From: Anaerolineales bacterium
GTDB lineage: Bacteria; Chloroflexota; Anaerolineae; Anaerolineales; UBA6663
Length of the DNA stretch: 64,000 nt
Assembly: GCA_020845955.1 (NCBI GenBank)
Contig: JADLEU010000220.1
Coordinates: forward strand, 19,364 to 83,363
Reading direction: 5' to 3'
Shown here: piece after piece, positions 50,663-59,617 of the stretch
Numbering within the stretch: the stretch's first letter is position 1
Layout of the letters: the number at the start of each line of letters is the position of its first letter
Translations under genes and position numbers: made by a program
Notes under the pieces: generated by a model
Database searches by the model: none
What the model was told of the DNA's origin: nothing
The model's input: only the letters and a program-made list of their open reading frames with translations

Positions 50663-53086
50663 TTAGCCTTCGTCGAGCGGCTCGACGTCGTCCTCTTCGA
50701 CGCCGCTCATCAACCGCGCTGCCCGCTCGCCGATGGGGTCGTCATCGCCGCGGACGAAGACCTCACGCGTCTTGCCGCCGGTTTGCTCGCGCCCCACGAT
50801 GCCCATGTCGCGCAGCTCATCCATCAGGCGCGCAGCGCGCGGATACCCAATGCGCATCTTGCGCTGCAGCAGCGAGGCGCTGGCATTGCCGTACTTCTTG
50901 ACTATGGCGATGGCCTGCTCGATTTGGCCATCCTTGTCCTCCACCACCGCCTCGCGCGCCAGCATGGCGTCCCAGGGGGCTTGCCCGGCGGGAAGCGCGT
51001 CAGGCGGCGCGTTGGGGTCGGTCTCGACCGGCGCTGCCTGGTCGTCGTCGCTCAATTCCAGCGGTTCAGCCGACTCGGCCGCCTGCTCCTTCCAGTACGC
51101 CACGATCCGGTCGATCTCGCGATCGCTGACAAAACAGCCCTGCAGCCGCATGGGAGCAGCCGCCTCCGGGCTGAGGTAAAGCATATCGCCGCGGCCCAGT
51201 AGTGACTCCGCGCCGGGCGTGTCCAGGATCACGCGCGAATCGACCATAGAGGTTACGGCGAAGGAGATCCGGGCCGGGAAGTTGGCCTTGATGAGCCCCG
51301 TGACGATGTCGGTGCTGGGTCTCTGGGTCGCCACCACCAGGTGGATGCCGGTGGCGCGCGCCATCTGCGCCAGGCGCACGACGGTCCGCTCGGTTTCGTC
51401 CGGCGCCCGCATCATCAAGTCAGCCAACTCATCGATCATGACCACGATGCGCGGCAGCCGCTCGGTGCTGGCTTTCTTCGCGGCCTTGTTGTTGTACGTC
51501 TCCAGATTACGGGCGCCCACGGTCTCAAAGACCTTATAGCGCCGATCCATTTCCCGCGTCACCCAGCGTAGCACGCCCGTGATGCGGTCCAGGTCCGTCT
51601 CCACCTTGCCAAACAGGTGAGGCAAACCATTGAAGCGCACCAGTTCAACCATCTTCGGGTCGATTAACACCATGCGCAGGTCATCGGGCGTGTTGTTGGT
51701 CACCAGGCAGGTGACCAGGGAGGCGATGCACACGCTCTTGCCGGAGCCGGTAGTGCCCGAGATCAGCAAGTGCGGCATCTTGCCCAGGTCTGCCGCAATG
51801 GCCGCGCCCGATACGTCTCGCCCCAGAGCAACGGCCAGTGGCGAATTGACCTTCTGAAAGCCGTCCGATTCCATAACGGGCCGCAAGCTGACCGTGGCCG
51901 TGCGGCGGTGCGGCACCTCGATGCCCACGTAGTTCTGTCCAGGCACCGGGGCTTCGATGCGCAGTGTGTTGGCCGACAGCGCCAGGGCCAGATCATCGGC
52001 CAGCGACGAGATCTGTGCCACGCGCACCTTCCACTGCTTGCTGGCGCCGTCCGGCCCCGGCCGCTCGACAAAGCCCGGCTCGACCTGATACTGCGTTACG
52101 CTCGGGCCAACCCGGGCGCCGATCACGTTCACCGGCACGCCGAATTCCTTGAGCGTCTTGATGATGATAGAGCCGGTCTCGTCGATTTCCTTTTGGGCCG
52201 GGCGGCGCTGTTCCCGGTTGTCGAACAGATCTAAACTGGGCAGAGTCGCGGGCCGCTTTTTCTGCTTCGTCTTGACGACCGGCTGGACCGTCTCCACGGG
52301 AACGCGCACGCGCTCATTGGCAGCGATCTTTGCCTTGTGTTTGCGCGCTGGCGCCGTGTCACGGGTCGTTGCCGGCTCGGCGGCCGGCGAACCCGGCGCG
52401 GCCTGGCGGTCCGGGGCTACATCAGGCTGCGTGCCGCCGCCGGCGCCGGCAAAGCCGAACGACTGCAGCCAGTCGAGCAGCCGCCCAAGCCGGTCGGCGG
52501 TCACATCAGTCGCCAGGAAGAGCCCAAACAGGAACAGCGCCAATAGCAGCAGCAAGTCAGCGGGAGGCGGCAGGATGGCGGCGAGCACATAGCCGATGCC
52601 CCAGCCCACCTGCCCGCCGCCCAGGCCTGACGCGGCCAGGGCCGCATTTGAGCCGATCGCCAGGTTCAAAATCCCCAGCAGCGCGATGGCAGCGCCTTCC
52701 GCATAGATGATGCGGCCCCAGCGCAGCCGTGGCGCCGCCGCTGGCCCGCGCAAATTCGCCAGAAGCTGTACCCAACCGATCCACCCCAGCGTGACCGGCA
52801 CCAGCATGGCCCCCCACCCGAGCCAGCCTCTTAGAAACGCCGCCCAGGCGCTGAGCACCGTGCCCGACGAAAGACCCACCAGACCGAACAAGGTGACCAG
52901 CGCAAGCGCCAGCACCAAGACCGCGCCCAGGTCACGCCAATACTTGTGCAGGCGCGAGACCAGGACGGTCACGCGGCCCGGCCTTGGGCTCAAGGGGGCG
53001 GCGGGATGGCGCGGCGTTTCTTCTTGGGGGTAACGCCGCGTCCGCGGCGCCGGAGATCCATTCTCAGCTTGCGTCTTTGGCTTCAT
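50663..53086 (-). CDS. ftsK: DNA translocase FtsK/SpoIIIE
   Basis: N-terminal TM region; PHLLISGTTGSGKSVCIASLVTCLV; DIVTGLIKANFPARISFAV; C-terminal gamma winged helix. Confidence 0.95.
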   Translation of the reverse strand: MKPKTQAENGSPAPRTRRYPQEETPRHPAAPLSPRPGRVTVLVSRLHKYWRDLGAVLVLALALVTLFGLVGLSSGTVLSAWAAFLRGWLGWGAMLVPVTLGWIGWVQLLANLRGPAAAPRLRWGRIIYAEGAAIALLGILNLAIGSNAALAASGLGGGQVGWGIGYVLAAILPPPADLLLLLALFLFGLFLATDVTADRLGRLLDWLQSFGFAGAGGGTQPDVAPDRQAAPGSPAAEPATTRDTAPARKHKAKIAANERVRVPVETVQPVVKTKQKKRPATLPSLDLFDNREQRRPAQKEIDETGSIIIKTLKEFGVPVNVIGARVGPSVTQYQVEPGFVERPGPDGASKQWKVRVAQISSLADDLALALSANTLRIEAPVPGQNYVGIEVPHRRTATVSLRPVMESDGFQKVNSPLAVALGRDVSGAAIAADLGKMPHLLISGTTGSGKSVCIASLVTCLVTNNTPDDLRMVLIDPKMVELVRFNGLPHLFGKVETDLDRITGVLRWVTREMDRRYKVFETVGARNLETYNNKAAKKASTERLPRIVVMIDELADLMMRAPDETERTVVRLAQMARATGIHLVVATQRPSTDIVTGLIKANFPARISFAVTSMVDSRVILDTPGAESLLGRGDMLYLSPEAAAPMRLQGCFVSDREIDRIVAYWKEQAAESAEPLELSDDDQAAPVETDPNAPPDALPAGQAPWDAMLAREAVVEDKDGQIEQAIAIVKKYGNASASLLQRKMRIGYPRAARLMDELRDMGIVGREQTGGKTREVFVRGDDDPIGERAARLMSGVEEDDVEPLDEG

Positions 53087-53215
53087 GACACCACTGGTCT
53101 AACCACTACCGATTCCGACCCTAGAATCATAACGGGCCAAGACGGATTTGTCACCCGCCTCGGCCCGACCCGTCAAAGCGCCGAGGGGCCTCGCCCCCCC
53201 GGCCGCGGCTGCGCC

Positions 53216-54217
53216 TCAGGGATTAGCCGCGACTTGGCCGCTGGCCGCCAGGTCGCCCTGGGGCGCGTCCGCGGGCCGGTTCAGCCGGCGCAGGCTGAGA
53301 CCCAGCCGGCGGCCGGGGCCATCGATACTGACGACACAGGCTCGCACGCGGTCGCCTTCGCGGACGACGTTGCGTGGATGAAGGAAATGCCCATCGGCCA
53401 ATTCAGAAACGTGGACGAGCCCCTCAAGCCCTTCCTCAATACCGACAAAGGCGCCGAAGTTCACAACGTTGGTGATCGTTCCCTCCACCACCTGGCCCAA
53501 CTGGAAGCGCTGTTCGACATTTGCCCACGGGTCAGGCCGCATCCGCTTCAAGCTGAGCGCGACGCGGCTCTGGTCTGGGTCAACCGACAACACCGTCACC
53601 TGCACAGATTGGTTGCAGTTGAGGACGTCGCGCGGGTGTCCCACCCGGCTCCATGACACCTCTGAGACGTGGATCAGGCCCTCGATTCCGCCCAGGTCGA
53701 CAAAGGCGCCAAAGTCACAGACATTGGTGACGTTGCCCGTGACGACTGAGCCGGGACGCAAACGGCTGAGCACGGCCTGGCGCGACCCGGGCCCAGCTTG
53801 GGCGGCCCGCTCCGAAAACACCACGCGCCCCTTAGCGGGATCATACTCAATGACTTTGAGGTTGAGCCGCATCCCCACCTTGCGCGACAGCGCCAGCATC
53901 CGCTCATCTTCGCTGAGCTGATTTGGGAAATCCACGACGTGCGAGGCCGGGACAAAGCCCTGGAGCGAATGAAATCCAACCAGCAGCCCGCCGCGGTTGC
54001 AGCCCACGACGTCGAGCTGGATCGGCTCGTCCACCTCGTACAGCTGCCGCGCCGCCTGCCAATCGGCGACTGGGTCGCCGGCCGCCGTCGTTGGAGTTCG
54101 GCCATTCGCTCGTTTCGGCGTGTAGTGATCTTCCTCTTCCTGCAAGACCGCCGCCCACCACCCCTCATCTAGAGACGGCCCACCTGACTCTGACTGCCGA
54201 TTGAGAGACATACGCAT
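53216..54217 (-). CDS. S1 RNA-binding-domain repeat protein (ribosomal protein S1-like)
   Basis: GSVVTGNVTNVCDFGAFVDLGGIEGLIHVSEVSW and GQVVEGTITNVVNFGAFVGIEEGLEGLVHVSELADGHF. Confidence 0.88.
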   Translation of the reverse strand: MRMSLNRQSESGGPSLDEGWWAAVLQEEEDHYTPKRANGRTPTTAAGDPVADWQAARQLYEVDEPIQLDVVGCNRGGLLVGFHSLQGFVPASHVVDFPNQLSEDERMLALSRKVGMRLNLKVIEYDPAKGRVVFSERAAQAGPGSRQAVLSRLRPGSVVTGNVTNVCDFGAFVDLGGIEGLIHVSEVSWSRVGHPRDVLNCNQSVQVTVLSVDPDQSRVALSLKRMRPDPWANVEQRFQLGQVVEGTITNVVNFGAFVGIEEGLEGLVHVSELADGHFLHPRNVVREGDRVRACVVSIDGPGRRLGLSLRRLNRPADAPQGDLAASGQVAANP

Positions 54218-54325
54218 TACCCTCTGCAAATGTGCCTGGCGCGCACATAGCATACTCGGAATGCGAGAAAGCGCAAATCGCGGGCGGGGCGGGTAGATCC
54301 AGGGTACCAGCGGCCCGCGGCCGGC

Positions 54326-56299
54326 CTAGGGCACTTCGGACCGGGCCGGGGGCCTGGCCTCCGCCAGTCCCTGGTGGGCGGCCTCCCGGGCCGCCTCCTG
54401 CTCCATCTGGACGATCGCCCGCGCGACCTGTTCGACCGCCGACCGCTGCTTGCGATAAAGATCGGCCTCCGAGACAGCCAGACGCAGCGCGACCTCTCGG
54501 ACGCGGCGGTTCTGCAGGAATTTCATCTCCAGGATGTTGTACAGGATCCACTCCGCCGTGAATTTCCGCTGGCCGTCAGGCTTAATGCGCTCGATCGCCT
54601 GCTGCAAGACGGCTCGCAGTGCGTTAACGGCGTTGCCGTTGTGGTCGCGCAGCGCCTGCTCGACCACTCGCAGACGCATCAACGGGCTGTTGGCCAGCCT
54701 AGGCCCTCCCCAATAATCACTCAGCGCATTCTTGATGAGCGCGGGCAGATCAGGGCTCTCAATCGGGTTGCGGGCGTCGGCCGGGGCCTGCCCGCCGGCC
54801 GTATGCGCGGAGGCGCGCAGACGCTGAATGACCTCGATTTGCGGCAGCAGCCGGTCCAGCGCCCGCAGAACCTCGCGTTGCAGCCGCCGGTCCTCCAGCG
54901 CAATGGCGGCCTGCTGCGCTACGGCGTTAACCGTCTCGGCGACCTCCGGTGTAAGCGCTCCTTGCGCCATGCGGCGCCACCCGAGGAGGCCGATCGGTTG
55001 GACGTGTCCGGCCCCGCGCAGCGGCGCCATAAGGTAGTCGCCCCACTCGAAAATGCCCGCCTCCAGGTGTCCAGTTGGATGGCCGTTGGTACGCGCCGCA
55101 TCCAAGTCGGCCGCACGCAGCGCGGTGTAGGGCGGCAGCTCGCCCGCCGCGCGCGTGGGAGCCTCACTCCCGAGGCTCACCTCGTACTCCAGCTTGCCAT
55201 CGTCGTTGAAGGCCGCCACAAAGGCATCGCGCACACGCAGCGCGTCGCTCAAGCTTGCTAAAAGGGCCTCCAGGAACTGCCGCAGGTCGCTGGAAGTCAG
55301 CAGACGTTCGGAAAGCACCTGCAGACGCCGAAGTTCGGCCCTATCGTCGCCGTAGAACAGCACGCGTTCGATCGGCAGACGTGCCAGGTTTATGCCGAAT
55401 TGCAGCACTAGGAGCACCGCTACCAGAATGACGGGGAGCAAGCGCGGATCGTAGCCGGGCAGGCGAGGCCCAACGCGGCCCAGGAAGACAAACACGGCTA
55501 GCACGGTGGAGGCGACCACAGGGCCGCGCAGCAACCACTGGAACAGCCGTCCTTTGATCACCCGGTCAGGCAAGGCCACACCATAGTAAGCGACGGCGTA
55601 GGCCATGATGACAAGGAGTAACGTCACCGCGACGTTAGACAGGACCGCGATGGTCCAGAAGATGAGTGGGTGAAGCGCGGCAACCCGCCCCGCCAGCAGC
55701 AGGAATGGAAATGTCCCCACCGCCGGAGCCGCGGCCGAGGCCATCAGATAGAGCATGCGGCGGCGCGTGGTTGAGGTCTGCGTGCGCCGGTAGGCGCGCA
55801 GGAAGTTCCAGCCGGCCCAGAGCAGGGACCCTGCAAAGTAGGCCAGGAAGACGGGGAACAACGGCCCGGCCTGCAGCCGGGCGGCATGCGCTTCCACAAT
55901 CGCGTCGTGCACCAGGGCGTCGGTGAAGGCAGCCGCCACCAAGAATGTGCCCGCAATCAAGTAAAGCAGCCGGATGGCCAGGCGGCGCCGGCCGCGCGAC
56001 GGTTGTCCGGTAGTGGCCAACAGCGCATCGGAAAAGTGGAGGTACGCCACAGGGATAAAGGCGATGCCGATCCATTGCAGCCGGAGCCAGACTTCAACGC
56101 CCACCCGGCCCGCGGTGGTGGCAACGGCGTCGAAGAAATAGACGACCGTCACAAAGGCCAGCAGCGCCGCAAAGGCGCGCGCCACTCGGTCGCGCAGATT
56201 GAACGTCAGGGAATACAGCAAGAGCGAAAAAGCCGTTATCGCGATCCCGGCCGTAAGGACCTGGTTAACCGAGGTCAGACTGTCGATCAATAATTGCAT
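54326..56299 (-). CDS. 7TM sensor (histidine-kinase N-terminal-type) + GAF-like protein with C-terminal HTH-like domain, no kinase core seen
   Basis: Multiple N-terminal TM helices; GAF-like middle; C-terminal SPLMRLRVVEQALRDHNGNAVNALRAVLQQAIERIKPDGQRKFTAEWILYNILEMKFLQNRRVREVALRLAVSEADLYRKQRSAVEQVARAI. Confidence 0.72.
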   Translation of the reverse strand: MQLLIDSLTSVNQVLTAGIAITAFSLLLYSLTFNLRDRVARAFAALLAFVTVVYFFDAVATTAGRVGVEVWLRLQWIGIAFIPVAYLHFSDALLATTGQPSRGRRRLAIRLLYLIAGTFLVAAAFTDALVHDAIVEAHAARLQAGPLFPVFLAYFAGSLLWAGWNFLRAYRRTQTSTTRRRMLYLMASAAAPAVGTFPFLLLAGRVAALHPLIFWTIAVLSNVAVTLLLVIMAYAVAYYGVALPDRVIKGRLFQWLLRGPVVASTVLAVFVFLGRVGPRLPGYDPRLLPVILVAVLLVLQFGINLARLPIERVLFYGDDRAELRRLQVLSERLLTSSDLRQFLEALLASLSDALRVRDAFVAAFNDDGKLEYEVSLGSEAPTRAAGELPPYTALRAADLDAARTNGHPTGHLEAGIFEWGDYLMAPLRGAGHVQPIGLLGWRRMAQGALTPEVAETVNAVAQQAAIALEDRRLQREVLRALDRLLPQIEVIQRLRASAHTAGGQAPADARNPIESPDLPALIKNALSDYWGGPRLANSPLMRLRVVEQALRDHNGNAVNALRAVLQQAIERIKPDGQRKFTAEWILYNILEMKFLQNRRVREVALRLAVSEADLYRKQRSAVEQVARAIVQMEQEAAREAAHQGLAEARPPARSEVP

Positions 56300-56362
56300 A
56301 GACACACAGACACCCGGGCCGCGCCGCCCGGCACCGGCCCTGCCATCGTCAGAGCCGACCTG

Positions 56363-56908
56363 CTATTTGAGCGCCATACCAAAGAACAAGGCGACATCCT
56401 GGCTTGGGTAATAACGGTCGTTGTAGCCACAAAAAACCAGGCCGTGCTTTTGTGCGAAACTAATCGCCGGATAGTTCTTAGACTGCATTTCTAGGATGAG
56501 GCGCTTGAGACGGTTGGCGCGCGACCACTGTACGCTGGCGGCGATGAGCACGCTGCCGACGCCAGCGCGCCGAAAACGGCGCTCGACTACGCACGCTGTC
56601 ACCCAGGCCGTCTCAGGCGACGACGCCAGCACCAGGTTCAGATAGCCCTTGACGATGCCATCCTGCTCGGCCACCAGAAAGCACACACGGCGGTTCCAGT
56701 CGGCTGCCAGGTGCCGGGGATCGCGCACACTGCCTACGCGCATCGGCCGCGGCAAGCGCACCGGCCTGAACACCGCCTGGATTTCGCCCGCGGCGCTGTC
56801 TTCGCGTAGATCCATTTGCCAAACATAGTCGGTGCTGTAGCCATGGTCGAACGCGGCCAGACGCGGCAGGTCTTCCAAGGCAGCGGGGCGCACTTGTACT
56901 TCAGCCAT
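56363..56908 (-). CDS. GNAT-family N-acetyltransferase
   Basis: AWVTACVVERRFRRAGVGSVLIAASVQWSRANRLKRLILEMQSKNYPAISFAQKHGLVFCGYNDRYY. Confidence 0.88.
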   Translation of the reverse strand: MAEVQVRPAALEDLPRLAAFDHGYSTDYVWQMDLREDSAAGEIQAVFRPVRLPRPMRVGSVRDPRHLAADWNRRVCFLVAEQDGIVKGYLNLVLASSPETAWVTACVVERRFRRAGVGSVLIAASVQWSRANRLKRLILEMQSKNYPAISFAQKHGLVFCGYNDRYYPSQDVALFFGMALK

Positions 56909-56922
56909 GCGGTGATTGTACC

Positions 56923-57588
56923 CTAATCAGGTGACGGAAGGTCGGGGCTGACGAGCGTGACGGCCACCACGCACGGGGGCGGCGAGTTGCCGGCGCTGTC
57001 GAGCACCACCAGCCGGAAAGCGTAGTGGCCGCTCTCCCGAGCGCTCGCGTCGAACCGGCCGAGGAAGTCATCGACCACCGGCGTCGTCCCCACTCCCAAT
57101 GCCAGCCACTCGCCGCCCGTGCTGGCGCCGCTGATTTCAAATTTGTAGAAGGCAAAATTGGGAATGTCGGCCGTTCCGCGCACTTCGAAGGCGCCGGCAA
57201 TCCGCTCGTCGGGCTGCGGAGCGGTCAGGGTGGCGTTTGGGTTCTCGCAGCCGCTGGAATCCACGACCAAATCATTGGCCGCCGCAACCGGGCTGGGGCT
57301 GGGCGTCGGGGTGAACTGCGGTGTCGGCGTCTGTCGCGGCCCTGTCAATTCGGGCAGGATGAGCCGCTCGGCGAGGTAGATCACAACTGCCACGCCAACC
57401 AGCAGGCTCAACACGACCAGCGCGCCATTCTGCCGGCGCAGGGCCTCTTCGCGCTCCAGGCCAAAGGGCGTGGCCGTCAGGTGGCCGCGCGCCCGCACCA
57501 ACCGCGCCGCGAAGAATAGGGCCGCCAGGCTTAGCCCGCCGAGGATGTAGTATTGGTAGCGAACAATGAGTTCAAGGGCCGCCGTCAT
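56923..57588 (-). CDS. membrane-anchored protein with extracellular Ig/FN3-like domain, unknown function
   Basis: Two N-terminal TM helices, PTPQFTPTPSPSP linker, beta-rich C-terminus; ATGA overlap with PNP. Confidence 0.65.
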   Translation of the reverse strand: MTAALELIVRYQYYILGGLSLAALFFAARLVRARGHLTATPFGLEREEALRRQNGALVVLSLLVGVAVVIYLAERLILPELTGPRQTPTPQFTPTPSPSPVAAANDLVVDSSGCENPNATLTAPQPDERIAGAFEVRGTADIPNFAFYKFEISGASTGGEWLALGVGTTPVVDDFLGRFDASARESGHYAFRLVVLDSAGNSPPPCVVAVTLVSPDLPSPD

Positions 57589-58448
57589 GCCTGCCGCTGC
57601 GCCGGCCACTGGCGCAGAACGCCCCGAATCAGGGCCGTGAGCTTGGGAACAATGTTCTGCCCCGCTGCCAGGACCTCTTCGTGGGTCGTGGTCGTACTCC
57701 CGTCCAGGTTGGCGGCGTTGCTGATCCCCGAGAAACCAAGCACGCGCAGCCCGCCGTGCCGCGCCACGGTTACCTCAGGCACCGTTGACATGCCCACCGC
57801 ATCTGCCCCGATCAGCCGCAGAAAGCGGAGGTCTGCCGGAGTCTCAAAGGACGGCCCGCCCAGGCAGACGTAGACTCCCTGATACAGCGTTAGGCCGGCC
57901 TGGGCCGCCACCTCCAGCGCCAAGCTGCGCAGGCCCCGATCGTAGGCCTGGCTCATATCCGGGAACCTGGGGCCGAAGCTGGCCTCGTTGGGGCCGCGCA
58001 AGGGCGAGACACCCGCCATGCCCATGAAGTTGATATGATCCGTGATGAGCATGACGTCGCCGGGCCGAAAGTCAGGATTGATCGCGCCGGCCGCGTTCGT
58101 CACGATCACGGCCTCCAGGCCCAACAGCTGCATCACGCGGATGGGCAGGGTGACGCGCTGCATACTGTGGCCCTCGTAGTGGTGGGCCCGCCCCTGCTGG
58201 ACCAGGACCGTCTGGCCCTCTAGTTGGCCGATCACCACCCGGCCCACGTGCCCTTCAACGGTCGAGCCGGGCCAGTGCGGAATATCAGAGGCCGGGATGC
58301 TATCGGCCTGCCCCACGGCTTCGGCCAGGCTGCCCAGCCCCGAGCCCAACACCAGCCCAATCCGGGGCTGCTGTGGCGTACGGGCGCGGATGGCCGCGGC
58401 CGCGGCCTCAAACTGCGCGCGCGTCAGCTCTACTTCCATCGACCCCAT
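57585..58448 (-). CDS. purine nucleoside phosphorylase (trimeric PNP-I type)
   Basis: IGLVLGSGLGSLAEAV, GRAHHYEGHSMQRVTLPIRVMQLLG, VTNAAGAINPDFRPGDVMLITDHINFMG, GLSFETPA-like GGPSFETPADL. Confidence 0.95.
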   Translation of the reverse strand: MGSMEVELTRAQFEAAAAAIRARTPQQPRIGLVLGSGLGSLAEAVGQADSIPASDIPHWPGSTVEGHVGRVVIGQLEGQTVLVQQGRAHHYEGHSMQRVTLPIRVMQLLGLEAVIVTNAAGAINPDFRPGDVMLITDHINFMGMAGVSPLRGPNEASFGPRFPDMSQAYDRGLRSLALEVAAQAGLTLYQGVYVCLGGPSFETPADLRFLRLIGADAVGMSTVPEVTVARHGGLRVLGFSGISNAANLDGSTTTTHEEVLAAGQNIVPKLTALIRGVLRQWPAQRQA

Positions 58449-58456
58449 GCCTGCCT

Positions 58457-59341
58457 TTAGACGCTAGGCGGAAGCAGTTCGCTCGGCTCGCTCGGCTGCC
58501 GGTAGACCTGCGTCGTGGAGAGGTTGGCATGTCCCAGCAGTTCCTGAACACGCCGTAGATCCTCGCCCGCGCCGAGCTTATGTTTGGCGAATGAATGGCG
58601 CAGTGTGTGCGGGGTGACGTCGCCATCCAAGCCAGCCACCTCGGCCGCCTCTTTCAAGATCAGCCACACGCCCTGTCGGGTCAGCTTCTGGCCACGGTGG
58701 TTGAGGAACAACATGTCCGGCGATCCATCGCGCGCGAAGCTGGGGCGGCCGCGCTGCAAATACTCGCCCAACGGCTCGGCCGCGCTCGCCAGCGGGATCC
58801 GCCGCCGCCGCTCGGCCTTGCCAGGACAATCCACGAACCCAGCCTCCCAATCCAGGTCCTCGAGCCGCAGGTTAACGACTTCTGTGACCCGCATGCCGGT
58901 GGCGTAGAGCAGTTCCAACAGGGCGCGGTCGCGCATGGCCTTGGCGCCGCCGGCGAGGGCCGGCGCGGCCAGCAGGCGCTCCATGTCGGCTGGCGCCAGG
59001 GTCTTTGGCACGTGCTTCTTCACCTTGGGCGAGTTCAGACGCGCGGCCGGGTCGGCGCTCAGCAGGCCCTGCTCGACCAGTGAATGGAAGAAGGATTTCA
59101 CAGCAGCGATCTTGCGCGCGACGGTCGAAGGCGCATACTCGTTCGGGCCCCGCTGCAAGTCTTCGACATAAGCCTCGACTACCTCAGGCGTAATGACGCC
59201 AAGCTCCACCGAGCCACCTTGCCAGGTGCGCAGGAACTCCCAAAACTGGCTGAGGTCATTGCGATAGGCGGAAATCGTATTATCGGAATATCGCTTTTCC
59301 ACTGCCAAGGTGTTGAGGAATTGGGCAAGATGTTGGTCCAT
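58457..59341 (-). CDS. Xer-type tyrosine recombinase
   Basis: N-terminal SAM-like integrase domain; ELLYATGMRVTEVVNL, TPHTLRHSFAKHKLGAGEDLRRVQELLGHANLSTTQVY. Confidence 0.92.
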   Translation of the reverse strand: MDQHLAQFLNTLAVEKRYSDNTISAYRNDLSQFWEFLRTWQGGSVELGVITPEVVEAYVEDLQRGPNEYAPSTVARKIAAVKSFFHSLVEQGLLSADPAARLNSPKVKKHVPKTLAPADMERLLAAPALAGGAKAMRDRALLELLYATGMRVTEVVNLRLEDLDWEAGFVDCPGKAERRRRIPLASAAEPLGEYLQRGRPSFARDGSPDMLFLNHRGQKLTRQGVWLILKEAAEVAGLDGDVTPHTLRHSFAKHKLGAGEDLRRVQELLGHANLSTTQVYRQPSEPSELLPPSV

Positions 59342-59617
59342 GACGAGCCTCCTGGATGGCGCCTGGGATGGGCAAGCCCGCACACGCAGTTGAGCGGCAC
59401 GAGGATCAGCGCCGCCTCGACCCGCCCGCTCGCGATGCCAGCGTCAAATTGGATCGCGAACGGGACATATTATATTCGCTTTTCATAAAACTGCATCTGG
59501 CATGGAGCAGCCGGGGCTCCGTTATTCGCGAGCGCCTTATCCGCCTTCGGGTTGGCCTGGCTGGCACCGCCTACGCTATGACCGGCGGCAGATTCAGGGT
59601 ATAAATGAGGCGGCCAC

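Noticed and set aside
58457-59341. Tyrosine recombinase as evidence of an integrated mobile element
   Set aside because: Xer-like architecture, housekeeping flanks, and no tRNA target, att repeats or phage/ICE genes seen.
59384-59617. Possible small gene or tRNA upstream of the CHAD gene (ORF 59356-59604)
   Set aside because: No tRNA cloverleaf recognised by eye; the ORF has no recognisable features and lies in the divergent promoter region with TATAAA/TATTATA boxes.
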